Of a DNA stretch of 30,613 nucleotides, positions 22,811-30,613 are shown one piece after another (within the stretch, counting starts at the first letter, position 1; every line of letters starts with the position of its first letter). The stretch is taken from assembly GCA_013331265.1 (NCBI GenBank), contig DUGS01000202.1:5754-36366 (forward strand). The letters are read 5' to 3'. A model generated the notes under the pieces. It saw nothing but the letters and a program-made list of their open reading frames with translations, did not search any database and was not told the origin of the DNA. A program made the translations under genes and the position numbers. The stretch comes from Methanosarcina sp. Lineage in GTDB: Archaea > Halobacteriota > Methanosarcinia > Methanosarcinales > Methanosarcinaceae.

Positions 22811-22852
22811 TTATCCAAAAAGGGTTTTTAAATTCTCATTGTATCTGAAATC

Positions 22853-22871
22853 CCGCCAGCTTGCCTGGCGG
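22853..22871 (+). other. Perfect GC-rich hairpin
   Basis: CCGCCAG-CTTGC-CTGGCGG: seven perfect pairs and a five-base loop in otherwise AT-rich sequence, directly after the repeat cluster. No T-run follows, so it is probably part of the mobile or repetitive material and not a terminator. Confidence 0.6.
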
Positions 22872-23316
22872 CCCTACCCAAAAAGAAAGAGAAGAAAGAA
22901 GAAATTTGAAAATTAGTAACACGATAAAACGAACGTGTAAAAAACTTTTTCATTTAGGGTCAAATTCGGCTTTTTTTGAGTCCTTTCAGGCTTTTACCGT
23001 TTTTAATTCTGTATTTAGAGAAGTATTTTTGAGTTTCAGGACAAGTTCAATTAAAATTGTCTTTGCTTTTATTTGCAAATGCTATTTTATTTAATCTCTT
23101 AAACAATATTTTTATACTTGGAATATGTAACTCTCTTTTAACACAATCTAAATTTAATATTGCAGTATTGCATTAATTATTGATATCTTCAAATATTTAA
23201 TGATGGCAGGAGCACAGGGATAAAAACCTGTATTTTCTCAGCACTAAATTAGTAGCTAGCACTTGTTTTCACTGACTTTCAAATACATAATAAGGATTTA
23301 AAAATTTCAATAGGCA

Positions 23317-23985
23317 TTGGTGGGATCCAAAATATTTTTTATCTCAGTTTATCTTAATGAATGGTTCAATACCACAAAATATATCCTCACGCAACCTCGG
23401 AACTTCTTCAAAGAGATGCCAGTATCCGGAAGTCTTAAAGGACCTGTGATTTTCATGGCTTTTACAACATTCATTGCATCACTGCTGTCCATACCCATTA
23501 TAATGCTAACATTTGCTGATTATCTGTCAGGAATTGACCTTTCTCGCATCATTTTACTGGCTGCAGGATTGTTTGTGATCTTTCTATTCTTTATGGCTAT
23601 CTCTGTTCCTCTGAATGCATTAACATATCATATTCTGCTCAGGATATGCGGTGCAAACGGTGACTTTAACGCAACCCTGCGGGTATTTTGCTACTACATG
23701 TCAGCTTCTTTGGTCATCCTTCCTGCAATTGGTATACTGATGTTGATATTCTATGTTGCAGAAAATAAAGGATTATCAGGAGGACTGTTTGACATGATAT
23801 CGGTTATCCTCCTGGTGATAGGCGTGATAATTATCGCATATTATGCCTTCTATATCCTTTTTGTAGGATTTTCCGAAGCACACAGGATGTCAATGAAAAG
23901 AGTGATACTTGCCACAGTTGGTATCCCCCTGGCAATAAACGTCATACTCGCAGCTATTCCAGCCGCCCTGATGTTAGGCAGTTGA
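23317..23985 (+). CDS. Yip1-like multi-pass membrane protein
   Basis: A membrane protein of up to 222 residues with about five hydrophobic helices (about 46-66, 78-105, 127-148, 156-183, 198-218). The phrase NEWFNTTKYILTQPRNFFKEMPVSGSLKGPVIFM is typical of archaeal and bacterial Yip1-domain proteins, where an 'xxPxxFFxxMP' entry leads into the membrane. Function in archaea is unknown. The start is uncertain: TTG at 23317 and GTG at 23320 are the first in-frame choices, neither with a good ribosome-binding site. The conserved part begins only at about residue 14. No ATG occurs in frame before residue 34. Confidence 0.75.
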   Translation: MVGSKIFFISVYLNEWFNTTKYILTQPRNFFKEMPVSGSLKGPVIFMAFTTFIASLLSIPIIMLTFADYLSGIDLSRIILLAAGLFVIFLFFMAISVPLNALTYHILLRICGANGDFNATLRVFCYYMSASLVILPAIGILMLIFYVAENKGLSGGLFDMISVILLVIGVIIIAYYAFYILFVGFSEAHRMSMKRVILATVGIPLAINVILAAIPAALMLGS

Positions 23986-24112
23986 GCGGCCGGTTTATTG
24001 TTTTTGGACTGGGCTGTATATTGTTTTTGGACAGGAGATCAGTTAAGCTCTTTGAATGCCTGTGAAACCGGTCTTCTATTTTTCCCATTACTTTTTACCT
24101 GCCCCTCGTTTT

Positions 24113-25150
24113 TCAATCCTTTTCCTCATACCACTCATCCCTAGCCTCCACAAGCGCCCTTATATTTGCAAGCGGAGTCCTCGGCGCGATTCCACAGCCA
24201 GGTGCAAGAATATCTACACCTGCGGAAAGGCACTCTTTTGCTTCTGCTTTCACAACGTCCGGGGTCCCGAAGAGCATTGTCCCTGAGGGGGAGACGTTTC
24301 CGATTAACCTTGCCCTATCGCCAATAGCCTCTTTTGCGGCTTTCATGCTGACTTTTTCTTCGATGCTAATGGCTTCAAAACCGCACTCCGAGAGAGTTTT
24401 TAGTGAATCTCCTACATCACCGCAGATATGCAGGATAACAGGTCCGTTTACCTTTTCGCAGAGGCGTTTATAGAAGGGTTTGACCGAATCTTCAAGGACT
24501 GAAGGAGGCATCATTCTAGAGCCGACTATTCCGCCGTCGGGCATGCAGAGGGTATCTGCACCACGGTCGAAGATTGCATTTGCATACTCAATACAGAGTT
24601 CTGTGCAGGTTTCCATGAACGTATTAAAACAGTCAGGCTTTTTCAGTGCCCAGATAAGGCAGTTTTTAATTTCGGCAATGTGGGTAAAAACTGTCAGGGG
24701 ACCTTCCATGCCTGCAATTAAGGGAACTTCACTTTGTGTTTCATTTACAGTCAGGTTTTTCAGGATTTCCGTTGCTTTTAAAATGGTGGGAATTCTTCCT
24801 TTTTCTAGCAGGTTCTCAGGCATCCTGAGGTTTTCGGGTCCTTTTGAGAAAGGGTGAGACAGGACCGAGGGCTGGATATCTTTTGTACCCATCCTCACAT
24901 TGCAGCCCATGATTTCGGCAAGCACGGTCAAACAATAAGGGTAACGTACGGCTTCGAGTCCCGCAATCTCATGTCCTGCAAGGGCAAGAGCTACCATTTT
25001 TTTAGGGTCGGAGTGGGCTTCCGGCCAGGCTGCACCTGTCATGTCCATAAGTTCTACGGTTCCTGTCTGGGTAACAGAAAGGGCAGGGATTCTATCAACT
25101 GGATTTCCGTGGAGGGCATCTAGAAAGTTTTTCCTGAGGTTTCTTTCCAT
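24113..25150 (-). CDS. MtaA/CmuA-type methylcobamide:coenzyme M methyltransferase (uroporphyrinogen decarboxylase fold)
   Basis: A 345-residue protein of the UroD/MtaA family. The N-terminus RKNFLDALHGNPVDRIPALSVTQTGTVELMD and the phrase WPEAHSDP are typical of methylcobamide:CoM methyltransferases such as MtaA and MtbA. The zinc ligands expected for thiol activation are present: His241 and Cys243 in ILHICGDVG, and Cys319 in LAPGCGIAP. MtaA (methanol), MtbA (methylamines) or a less specific paralogue cannot be separated by eye. No corrinoid protein or substrate methyltransferase gene is adjacent. Start: a TTG at 25174 would add eight residues, but the ATG at 25150 has GGAG nine bases upstream, so I use it. 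Confidence 0.85.
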   Translation of the reverse strand: MERNLRKNFLDALHGNPVDRIPALSVTQTGTVELMDMTGAAWPEAHSDPKKMVALALAGHEIAGLEAVRYPYCLTVLAEIMGCNVRMGTKDIQPSVLSHPFSKGPENLRMPENLLEKGRIPTILKATEILKNLTVNETQSEVPLIAGMEGPLTVFTHIAEIKNCLIWALKKPDCFNTFMETCTELCIEYANAIFDRGADTLCMPDGGIVGSRMMPPSVLEDSVKPFYKRLCEKVNGPVILHICGDVGDSLKTLSECGFEAISIEEKVSMKAAKEAIGDRARLIGNVSPSGTMLFGTPDVVKAEAKECLSAGVDILAPGCGIAPRTPLANIRALVEARDEWYEEKD

Positions 25151-25331
25151 ATTTCTGGCTCCGGTTTTTTTCAAACTAATATTTTAAACTGAAATTCAGT
25201 GTTTGAAACATCAAATGTATAACAATAGGCCATCGGTTTTTATAATTGCTATATTATAAATGGAGCACGTTTTTTTGAGGAATTTTTTAGTTTACTTACT
25301 TATATTTTTTTAATTTCTACGGCGCAAGCAG

Positions 25332-27137
25332 TCATTCTGTGTCCCGAACTTTCTCGATCACTTTCTTATTATATGAATTTACAATGTCGCTTCGGGTAAT
25401 AAGGCCAAGAAGCTTTGTTTTATCCTGCCGGTCCACGACAGGTATCCTGCCTATTTGCTTTGAGCCAAGGCGTTTGAGGACGGCTTCAAGGGTTTCATCG
25501 GGGTAGGCGACTTCTACAGAGCGGGTAGCGATATCCCCTATATTTTTGTCAACTTCTCCGTACTTTACTTTGCTCCGGAGGTCCGAAAGTGTCACTATCC
25601 CTGAAAGTTTGCCTTTTGAATCAAGGACTGGAAAACCGGCGTGACGGCTTGCTTGCATGAGTGCGATAAGTGTTCCCACATTCTTGTCTTCTGAAACTGT
25701 CTGGACATGTTTAACCATGGCATCTTTTACAAGCATGGATTCCATGATGTCCACTTCCCTGCCTTTCCGGATCTTAAACCCTTTTCTGCGTAGCCCTTCA
25801 GTGAAAATAGACTCTCTGTACAGGGCATTTGACATCACGTTGCTCAGAACACAGGAAAACATGAGAGGAAGAATCAGACTGTAGTCTCTGGTCATCTCAA
25901 AAAGGATCAGGATAGCAGTAAGGGGAGCCCGTGCAGTTCCGGCGAAAACCGCCCCCATTCCGATCATGGCATAGGCTCCTGGCTCTGCTATCGTTTCCGG
26001 AAAGAAAAGGTTTGCAGCTGTCCCGAAGGCTCCTCCTAACATTGCACCTATAAAAAGAGAGGGTGCAATTACTCCTCCCGAACCTCCCGAACCCAGGGTA
26101 AGGGAAAAGGTGAGGATCTTCAGGAAGAATAGGATCACCAGGAGGTTAAAGGCGAGATTGCTGTTAAGGGCATCCGTAATTACTTCATATCCCATCCCGA
26201 GAACCCTGGGATAAAAGAGACCCATTACACCCACTGCAAGCCCTCCGAGTGCAGGCTTGAAAACCGGATGGAGAGACATTTTCGAAAAAAGGTCCTGTAT
26301 ATAATAAAGTATCTGGATCAGGATTGTAGAAACGATCCCTGCAAGGAGCCCAAGAACAAGGCAGAGCCCGAGTTCTTTATAGGGACTGACCAGTTGAAAG
26401 GAAGAGACCTGGATAGTTTTTACTCCGAAAAGCGTGTTTGAGACAAGGGTTGCAAAGACAGAAGAAATAACTATAGGGATGAAAGTCCTGGTTTCAAGTT
26501 CCCCGTAAATTACCTCCACTACAAAAACCACACCTGCAAGCGGGGTGCTGAAAGCTGCTGCAATTCCACCCGCCGCCCCGCAGCCGAGAAGTGTCTGAAG
26601 CTGTCTTTCCGGGCTCTTAAGGATTCTCCCAACAAGAGCACCTGTCCCTGCTCCGGCAACAACTCCCGGGGCTTCCTTTCCGAGGGCACCCCCCGAACTG
26701 ATGGTGATTATTGAAGTAAAAACCTCAAGAAAGGCGTCTTTAAGCTTAATCTTTGCACCCCTGAGGGTTACAGTTTCTATAAGCCCTCCTACACCGTATT
26801 TCGTTTTTATAAAAAAGTGGGAGATTGCTCCTACTGCCAGTCCTCCGAGGGCAGGTATGAATATTACATAGTAGTGCGGGAATTCATGTAAAGAAAATCC
26901 CTGCTGCATCCCAAAAAGAGTATTACTATACTCGAGAGCACGGTCATAAACTCCTATTACAAGTCCTGTCAGGAGACCTATTAAAATAGCAATCGAGTTG
27001 ACCCTGGTAACTTCAGTATCAAACCGGGTGATATATTCGGTAAATTTTGGATGTTCCTTTATACTACGGAATCTGAATCTGGACTCGGGGTTAACTTCCA
27101 AACGTTCGCGCCTCTGGGGGACTTTTTTAGGCTTCAA
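25332..27137 (-). CDS. ClC-family chloride channel/transporter with two CBS domains
   Basis: A 601-residue ClC protein. The membrane domain spans about 45-450, and paired CBS domains form the C-terminus (about 472-595: MVKHVQTVSEDKNVGTLIALM, then DETLEAVLKRLGSKQIGRIPVVD). The gating glutamate lies in GGALGKEAPGVV (Glu155, the GxExP motif). The segment GSGGSGGVIAPSLFIGAMLGGAFG matches the conserved GxFxP region. The usual GSGIP serine loop is replaced by KYGVGGLIE. The internal proton glutamate position reads FVVEVIYGE, where Val follows Glu208; exchangers such as CLC-ec1 have Glu-Glu here. A passive channel rather than an exchanger is therefore possible (inference). The start is TTG at 27137, after AAAGGT. 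Confidence 0.92.
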   Translation of the reverse strand: MKPKKVPQRRERLEVNPESRFRFRSIKEHPKFTEYITRFDTEVTRVNSIAILIGLLTGLVIGVYDRALEYSNTLFGMQQGFSLHEFPHYYVIFIPALGGLAVGAISHFFIKTKYGVGGLIETVTLRGAKIKLKDAFLEVFTSIITISSGGALGKEAPGVVAGAGTGALVGRILKSPERQLQTLLGCGAAGGIAAAFSTPLAGVVFVVEVIYGELETRTFIPIVISSVFATLVSNTLFGVKTIQVSSFQLVSPYKELGLCLVLGLLAGIVSTILIQILYYIQDLFSKMSLHPVFKPALGGLAVGVMGLFYPRVLGMGYEVITDALNSNLAFNLLVILFFLKILTFSLTLGSGGSGGVIAPSLFIGAMLGGAFGTAANLFFPETIAEPGAYAMIGMGAVFAGTARAPLTAILILFEMTRDYSLILPLMFSCVLSNVMSNALYRESIFTEGLRRKGFKIRKGREVDIMESMLVKDAMVKHVQTVSEDKNVGTLIALMQASRHAGFPVLDSKGKLSGIVTLSDLRSKVKYGEVDKNIGDIATRSVEVAYPDETLEAVLKRLGSKQIGRIPVVDRQDKTKLLGLITRSDIVNSYNKKVIEKVRDTE

Positions 27138-27332
27138 ACCTTTTTTGAAAAAAATAAATCCTCAGGGGTTTGAATTTATTCTGCCTGAATATTATTTTCT
27201 GCCCAGAAGATTTTTAGCATTTATTTAAATGTATCTTTCTAAAAGACATTGTTGTGTTTTTGAACCGGTTTAATTCTTAGAGATTCGTATTTTTATTCGG
27301 TCCCAACTCAGCAAATATATATTCTCTGTTGT

Positions 27333-27911
27333 TTATCTATTTTTCTGAATAAGCTCCAGGACATCACAAAGTTTCTTTGCGGTTTCGGAAACGGTCTGCA
27401 TCCCTACTGTATCTTCTTCTGCCGGGTTCCATGTTATTCCGCCGAAGTGGGCATTGTCTCCGACCACTATCATCCCGTGAATGTGCATCCAGTCATGGAT
27501 GGCTTGAATTGTTTTTTCCTGTCCTCCGTTTCTTGAGCCTCCAACTGAAAGAGCTGCCCCTACTTTATTTTTTAGTGCAAAGTTTTTGCGGCGGAGCAGG
27601 ACACTTCTATCAAAAAGAGCTTTGAGCTGGGCAGGATAATTTCCCATATATACAGGGGATGCAACGATTATACCGTCTGCTACTCTCATTTTCTCATTAA
27701 TCTCTTCCATACTGTCATCAATCACACAGCATTCTTTTTCTCTGCAAGCCCCGCAAGCTTTGCAGGGAGCGACCTCCGAGGCAGAAAGAAAAACCGTGTC
27801 TGTTTCAAATCCCATTTCTTTTGCAACTTCAAGAGCTGCTGCAATCATTTTCTCACAGTTCTGGCCCTTTCGCGGGCTGCCTGATATTCCCAGTATTTTC
27901 ATTTGTTTCAT
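27333..27911 (-). CDS. Iron-sulfur flavoprotein (Isf)
   Basis: A 192-residue flavodoxin-fold protein, closely resembling the Isf of Methanosarcina thermophila. It carries FMN and one [4Fe-4S] cluster; it accepts electrons from ferredoxin and can reduce O2 and H2O2. The FMN phosphate loop is GISGSPRKGQNCE (8-20). The compact cluster motif C-x2-C-x2-C-x5-C covers Cys50, 53, 56 and 62 (PCKACGACREKECC), with one extra cysteine at 61. Later conserved parts are VASPVYMGNYPAQLKALFDRS and SVGGSRNGGQEKTIQ. It is divergent from pta-ackA, with a 247-base shared upstream region. Confidence 0.93.
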   Translation of the reverse strand: MKQMKILGISGSPRKGQNCEKMIAAALEVAKEMGFETDTVFLSASEVAPCKACGACREKECCVIDDSMEEINEKMRVADGIIVASPVYMGNYPAQLKALFDRSVLLRRKNFALKNKVGAALSVGGSRNGGQEKTIQAIHDWMHIHGMIVVGDNAHFGGITWNPAEEDTVGMQTVSETAKKLCDVLELIQKNR

Positions 27912-28097
27912 TCCGGAATTCTTTTATACATCTATTTATCACTTATATTCATAACAGATCTTTCGAGTTATAACAAATTTCAGCAGTAACTGCATTCAAT
28001 CTTCATATACTTTAGGATAAATATTTAATATGAATATATATCTTGGATTCCGAAATATATATTTATTATTTTTATATATCCTTCCATGCCTTTTACG

Positions 28098-28150
28098 TAA
28101 ATTTATATATCAAGACCCAGCTAATTAAATTACTCTAATTATATAGGAGG
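28098..28150 (+). promoter_or_regulatory. Promoter and ribosome-binding site of pta-ackA
   Basis: AATTTATATATC (about 28098-28110) is a good TATA candidate, implying a start near 28130 and a leader of about 30 bases. AGGAGG (28145-28150) lies 8 bases before the TTG start of pta. The 247-base region is shared with the divergent Isf gene. Confidence 0.5.
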
Positions 28151-28158
28151 TTGGTTGA

Positions 28159-29160
28159 TTGGTAACATTCTTAGAAAAAATAAGTGAGAGAGCAAAGAAG
28201 CTTAACAAAACAATCGCTTTACCTGAAACTGAAGATATAAGAACCCTCCAGGCAGCTGCAAAGATCCTTGAAAGAGGTATTGCAAAAGTTGTCCTTGTCG
28301 GTGACGAAGCCGATATCAAGGCGCTTGCAGGAGATCTGGATCTCTCAAAGGCAAGAATTGTAAATCCTAAAACCTATGAGAGAAAAGATGAATACATTAA
28401 CGCTTTCTATGAGTTGAGAAAGCACAAAGGCGTCACACTTGAAAGTGCAGCTGAAATTATGAGCGATTACGTTTACTTCGCTGTTATGATGGCAAAACTC
28501 GGGGAAGTAGACGGAGTAGTATCAGGAGCTGTACACTCTTCTTCAGACACCCTGAGACCTGCCGTCCAGATAGTCAAGACTGCTCCCGGTGCAGCTCTTG
28601 CATCCGCTTTCTTCATTATTGCCGTACCTGACTGCGAATACGGGTCCGACGGGACATTCCTGTTTGCTGACTCGGGTATGGTCGAAATGCCCAGTGTGGA
28701 AGACGTTGCAAACATTGCCGTCATTTCTGCAAAGACCTTCGAACTTCTGGTACAGGACACACCATATGTTGCAATGCTTTCCTACTCCACAAAGGGAAGT
28801 GCCAACAGCCCGTTGACACAGGCTACAATTGCTGCTACAAAGCGTGCACAGGAAATCGCCCCTGATATCGCAATCGATGGTGAACTTCAGGTAGACGCCG
28901 CAATTGTTCCCAAGGTTGCAGCTTCAAAGGCTCCAGGAAGTCCTGTTGCAGGCAAAGCCAATGTCTTTATCTTCCCTGACCTGAATGCTGGGAATATTGC
29001 ATATAAGATTGCTCAGAGACTTGCGAAAGCCGAAGCCTATGGACCTATTACTCAGGGACTGGCAAAGCCAATTAACGACCTGTCCAGAGGTTGCAGTGAC
29101 GAAGATATCGTCGGTGCCGTTGCAATTACCTGTGTGCAGGCTGCAGCGCAGGACAAATAA
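28159..29160 (+). CDS. pta: Phosphate acetyltransferase (phosphotransacetylase)
   Basis: A 333-residue Pta, the same length as the M. thermophila enzyme. It converts acetyl phosphate and CoA to acetyl-CoA, the second step of acetate activation for aceticlastic methanogenesis. The catalytic Ser309 and Arg310 with Asp316 are present in INDLSRGCSDED. Family landmarks include LPETEDIRTLQAA, ILERGIAKVVLVGD, GAVHSSSDTLRPA and MLSYSTKGSANSPLT. The start codon is TTG, supported by AGGAGG eight bases upstream; there is no in-frame ATG near the conserved N-terminus. ackA follows after 102 bases, so the two are probably one operon. Confidence 0.97.
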   Translation: MVTFLEKISERAKKLNKTIALPETEDIRTLQAAAKILERGIAKVVLVGDEADIKALAGDLDLSKARIVNPKTYERKDEYINAFYELRKHKGVTLESAAEIMSDYVYFAVMMAKLGEVDGVVSGAVHSSSDTLRPAVQIVKTAPGAALASAFFIIAVPDCEYGSDGTFLFADSGMVEMPSVEDVANIAVISAKTFELLVQDTPYVAMLSYSTKGSANSPLTQATIAATKRAQEIAPDIAIDGELQVDAAIVPKVAASKAPGSPVAGKANVFIFPDLNAGNIAYKIAQRLAKAEAYGPITQGLAKPINDLSRGCSDEDIVGAVAITCVQAAAQDK

Positions 29161-29262
29161 TCGGAAACGTTTACGAAGCGTTTTATTAACTTTCATATAT
29201 ATTAATATTTATCCGGAAGCTCTAAATTGATTGAAAAGTAATGGATAAACTGGGGTTTAGAC

Positions 29263-30489
29263 ATGAAAGTACTAGTTATAAACGCAGGGAGTTCCTCTCT
29301 CAAATATCAATTAATTGATATGACAACTGAGTCCGCTCTTGCAGTAGGGCTTTGTGAGAGGATAGGCATCGACAACTCGATCATCACTCAGAAGAGATCT
29401 GACGGCAAGAAGCTGGAAAAACAGATCGACCTCCCAACCCATAAGGTTGCCCTTGAAGAAGTCGTCCAGGCTCTTACAGATTCGGAGTTTGGTGTCATTA
29501 AAAGCATGGATGAAATCAATGCAGTAGGGCACAGGGTTGTGCACGGTGGGGAAAAGTTCACAACTTCTGCTTTATATGATAAAGGTGTCGAACAGGCTAT
29601 TAAGGATTGTTTTGAACTGGCACCTCTCCATAACCCTCCAAACATGATGGGAATTTCAGCCTGTGAAGAGATCATGCCTGGAACACCTATGGTTATTGTT
29701 TTTGACACCGCATTCCATCAGACCATGCCTGCATATGCCTACATGTATGCTCTTCCGTACGCTCTGTACGAGAAGTATGGGATCAGAAAATACGGTTTCC
29801 ACGGGACTTCACACAAGTATGTTGCAGGAAGAGCTGCCGTTATGCTGGGGAAGCCTGAAGAAGACACCAAGATTATCACCTGCCACCTTGGAAACGGTTC
29901 AAGTATTACAGCAGTGAGAGGCGGGAAATCGGTTGAGACCAGTATGGGCTTTACCCCACTTGAAGGTGTTGCAATGGGTACCAGGTGCGGTTGGATTGAT
30001 CCAGCAGTAGTTCCTTTCATTATGGAAAAGGAAGGCCTTACAACCCGGGAAGTCGATACCCTCATGAACAAGAAGTCCGGTGTGCTTGGAGTTTCCGGGC
30101 TCAGCAACGACTTCAGAGACCTAGATGAAGCAGCTTCGCAGGGTAACCAGAGAGCAGAACTTGCCCTTGAGATTTTTGCATATAAGGTCAAGAAGGTCAT
30201 TGGTGAGTATTTAGCCGTGCTCAATGGTGCAGATGCAATAGTCTTTACTGCAGGTATCGGAGAAAACAGCGCAAGTATCAGAAAGAGAATTCTTGCCGGC
30301 CTTGATAATCTTGGCATGAAGATCGATGAAGAGAAGAACAAGATCAGAGGCCAGGAAATCGATATAAGCACTCCTGATTCAAAAGTCAGGGTTCTTGTCA
30401 TCCCGACCAATGAAGAACTTGCCATTGCAAGGGAAACAAAAGAAATCTGTGAGACCGAAGTAAAGCTGCGCAGCTCAGTACCTATCTGA
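29263..30489 (+). CDS. ackA: Acetate kinase
   Basis: A 408-residue acetate kinase, the length of the M. thermophila enzyme. It phosphorylates acetate with ATP to acetyl phosphate, the first step of growth on acetate. Landmarks are VLVINAGSSSLKYQLID with Asn7, AVGHRVVHGGE (Arg91), VIVFDTAFHQTMP (Asp148), YGFHGTSHKYV (His180), CHLGNGSSI, AMGTRCGWIDPAVV (Arg241), FTAGIGENSASIR and IPTNEELAIARE (Glu384). In the GTRCG loop the residue before IDP is Trp, where I recall Ser in M. thermophila and Asp in many bacteria, a minor oddity. The ATG follows GGGG about 9 bases upstream. Probably co-transcribed with pta. Confidence 0.97.
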   Translation: MKVLVINAGSSSLKYQLIDMTTESALAVGLCERIGIDNSIITQKRSDGKKLEKQIDLPTHKVALEEVVQALTDSEFGVIKSMDEINAVGHRVVHGGEKFTTSALYDKGVEQAIKDCFELAPLHNPPNMMGISACEEIMPGTPMVIVFDTAFHQTMPAYAYMYALPYALYEKYGIRKYGFHGTSHKYVAGRAAVMLGKPEEDTKIITCHLGNGSSITAVRGGKSVETSMGFTPLEGVAMGTRCGWIDPAVVPFIMEKEGLTTREVDTLMNKKSGVLGVSGLSNDFRDLDEAASQGNQRAELALEIFAYKVKKVIGEYLAVLNGADAIVFTAGIGENSASIRKRILAGLDNLGMKIDEEKNKIRGQEIDISTPDSKVRVLVIPTNEELAIARETKEICETEVKLRSSVPI

Positions 30490-30493
30490 TGGT

Positions 30494-30529
30494 AAAGGAA
30501 TTTTTCCTTTGCCTTTTATTATCTTTTTT
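30494..30529 (+). terminator. Terminator of the pta-ackA operon
   Basis: AAAGGAA (30494-30500) pairs perfectly with TTCCTTT (30504-30510) across a TTT loop. It is followed by the T-rich GCCTTTTATTATCTTTTTT. The hairpin begins five bases after the ackA stop and is the natural operon end. Confidence 0.6.
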
Positions 30530-30613
30530 CACCCCGAGTTTCGCTTCCCGAATTGCGCCTCGGGAGTACGCGGTCCGTTTCACTCGCTTCGCTCGCTCAA
30601 GCAGACTAATTTA
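30530..30613 (-). repeat. Inverted copy of the dispersed repeat, cut by the window end
   Basis: Read on the minus strand it gives TAAATTAGTCTGCTTGAGCG, then a GCGAAGCG word, GTACTCCCGAGGCGCAATTCGGG with its hairpin, and a GCGAAACTCGGGG end. This is the same order as the copy at 22658-22760. It starts right after the ackA terminator and may continue beyond the window. Confidence 0.75.

Larger units (their letters stand above)
22177..23316. other. 1.1 kb intergenic region with clustered dispersed repeats
   Basis: No gene is convincing here. From about 22480 to 22810 it is built of related repeat copies (separate entry). A hairpin CCGCCAG/CTGGCGG lies at 22853-22871. The rest (22910-23316) is AT-rich with TATA-like words near 23080-23110, 23155-23185 and 23280-23295 that may serve the Yip1-like gene. 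Frames of 77 and 81 codons starting at 22671 and 22861 have repeat-derived, Lys/Arg-rich sequence and are rejected. Confidence 0.5.

Noticed and set aside
22671..23094. Two frames of 81 and 77 codons in the repeat cluster
   Set aside because: Their sequence is made by the dispersed repeat and a purine-rich stretch; no start signal.
29739..30425. 228-codon minus-strand frame opposite ackA
   Set aside because: Ser-rich antisense of a well-conserved acetate kinase; no independent signal.

Overview
The window is a piece of a methanogenic archaeon chromosome, almost certainly Methanosarcina. Four things point there: a complete coenzyme F430 (cfb) biosynthesis cluster, a pta-ackA acetate activation pair whose proteins have the lengths and active-site residues of the M. 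thermophila enzymes, an iron-sulfur flavoprotein (Isf) next to it, and a methylcobamide:coenzyme M methyltransferase-type protein. AT-rich archaeal TATA boxes, several apparently leaderless genes and long intergenic regions fit the same genus. The species cannot be fixed from sequence alone.

Layout. 1-1731: the end of an unknown protein gene, then archaeal GAPDH on the minus strand. 2007-5557: copper handling, with two small HMA metallochaperone genes followed by a CopA-type Cu(I) ATPase that has three N-terminal HMA domains. 5626-9053: small membrane protein, YwbE-like protein, a 1.1 kb gene-poor stretch with possible gene remains, a SAM methyltransferase, an SMR efflux protein (minus) and a DUF2267 protein. 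9464-15445: cfbA, cfbE, cfbD, cfbC, cfbB, all on the plus strand and together covering sirohydrochlorin to F430, the nickel cofactor of methyl-coenzyme M reductase. 15795-18672: tRNA-splicing endonuclease, a DUF2209 protein and HflX GTPase. 18673-19313: a non-coding region holding what looks like two paralogous small RNA genes plus a third structured element. 19314-21253: PHP phosphoesterase, an unknown protein and a cupin. 21394-23985: two membrane proteins separated by a cluster of dispersed repeats. 24113-27911 (minus): MtaA/CmuA-type methyltransferase, ClC chloride channel/transporter, Isf. 28159-30489: pta and ackA. A further copy of the dispersed repeat ends the window.

The most unusual signal is at 18.8-19.27 kb. 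Two units carry the same order of parts: an inverted repeat TTCGTA-N4-TACGAA, a TATA box, a 5' GCGAACGGG, a matching 3' CCGTTCGT that closes a long-range stem, and a T-rich end. The operator-to-stem distance is the same (35 nt) in both. This looks like a duplicated, co-regulated small RNA gene. A second recurrent oddity is that three genes (both HMA chaperones and hflX) have no ATG, GTG or TTG at the 5' end their protein family requires. Each instead has ATT or ATC at normal spacing behind a Shine-Dalgarno sequence.
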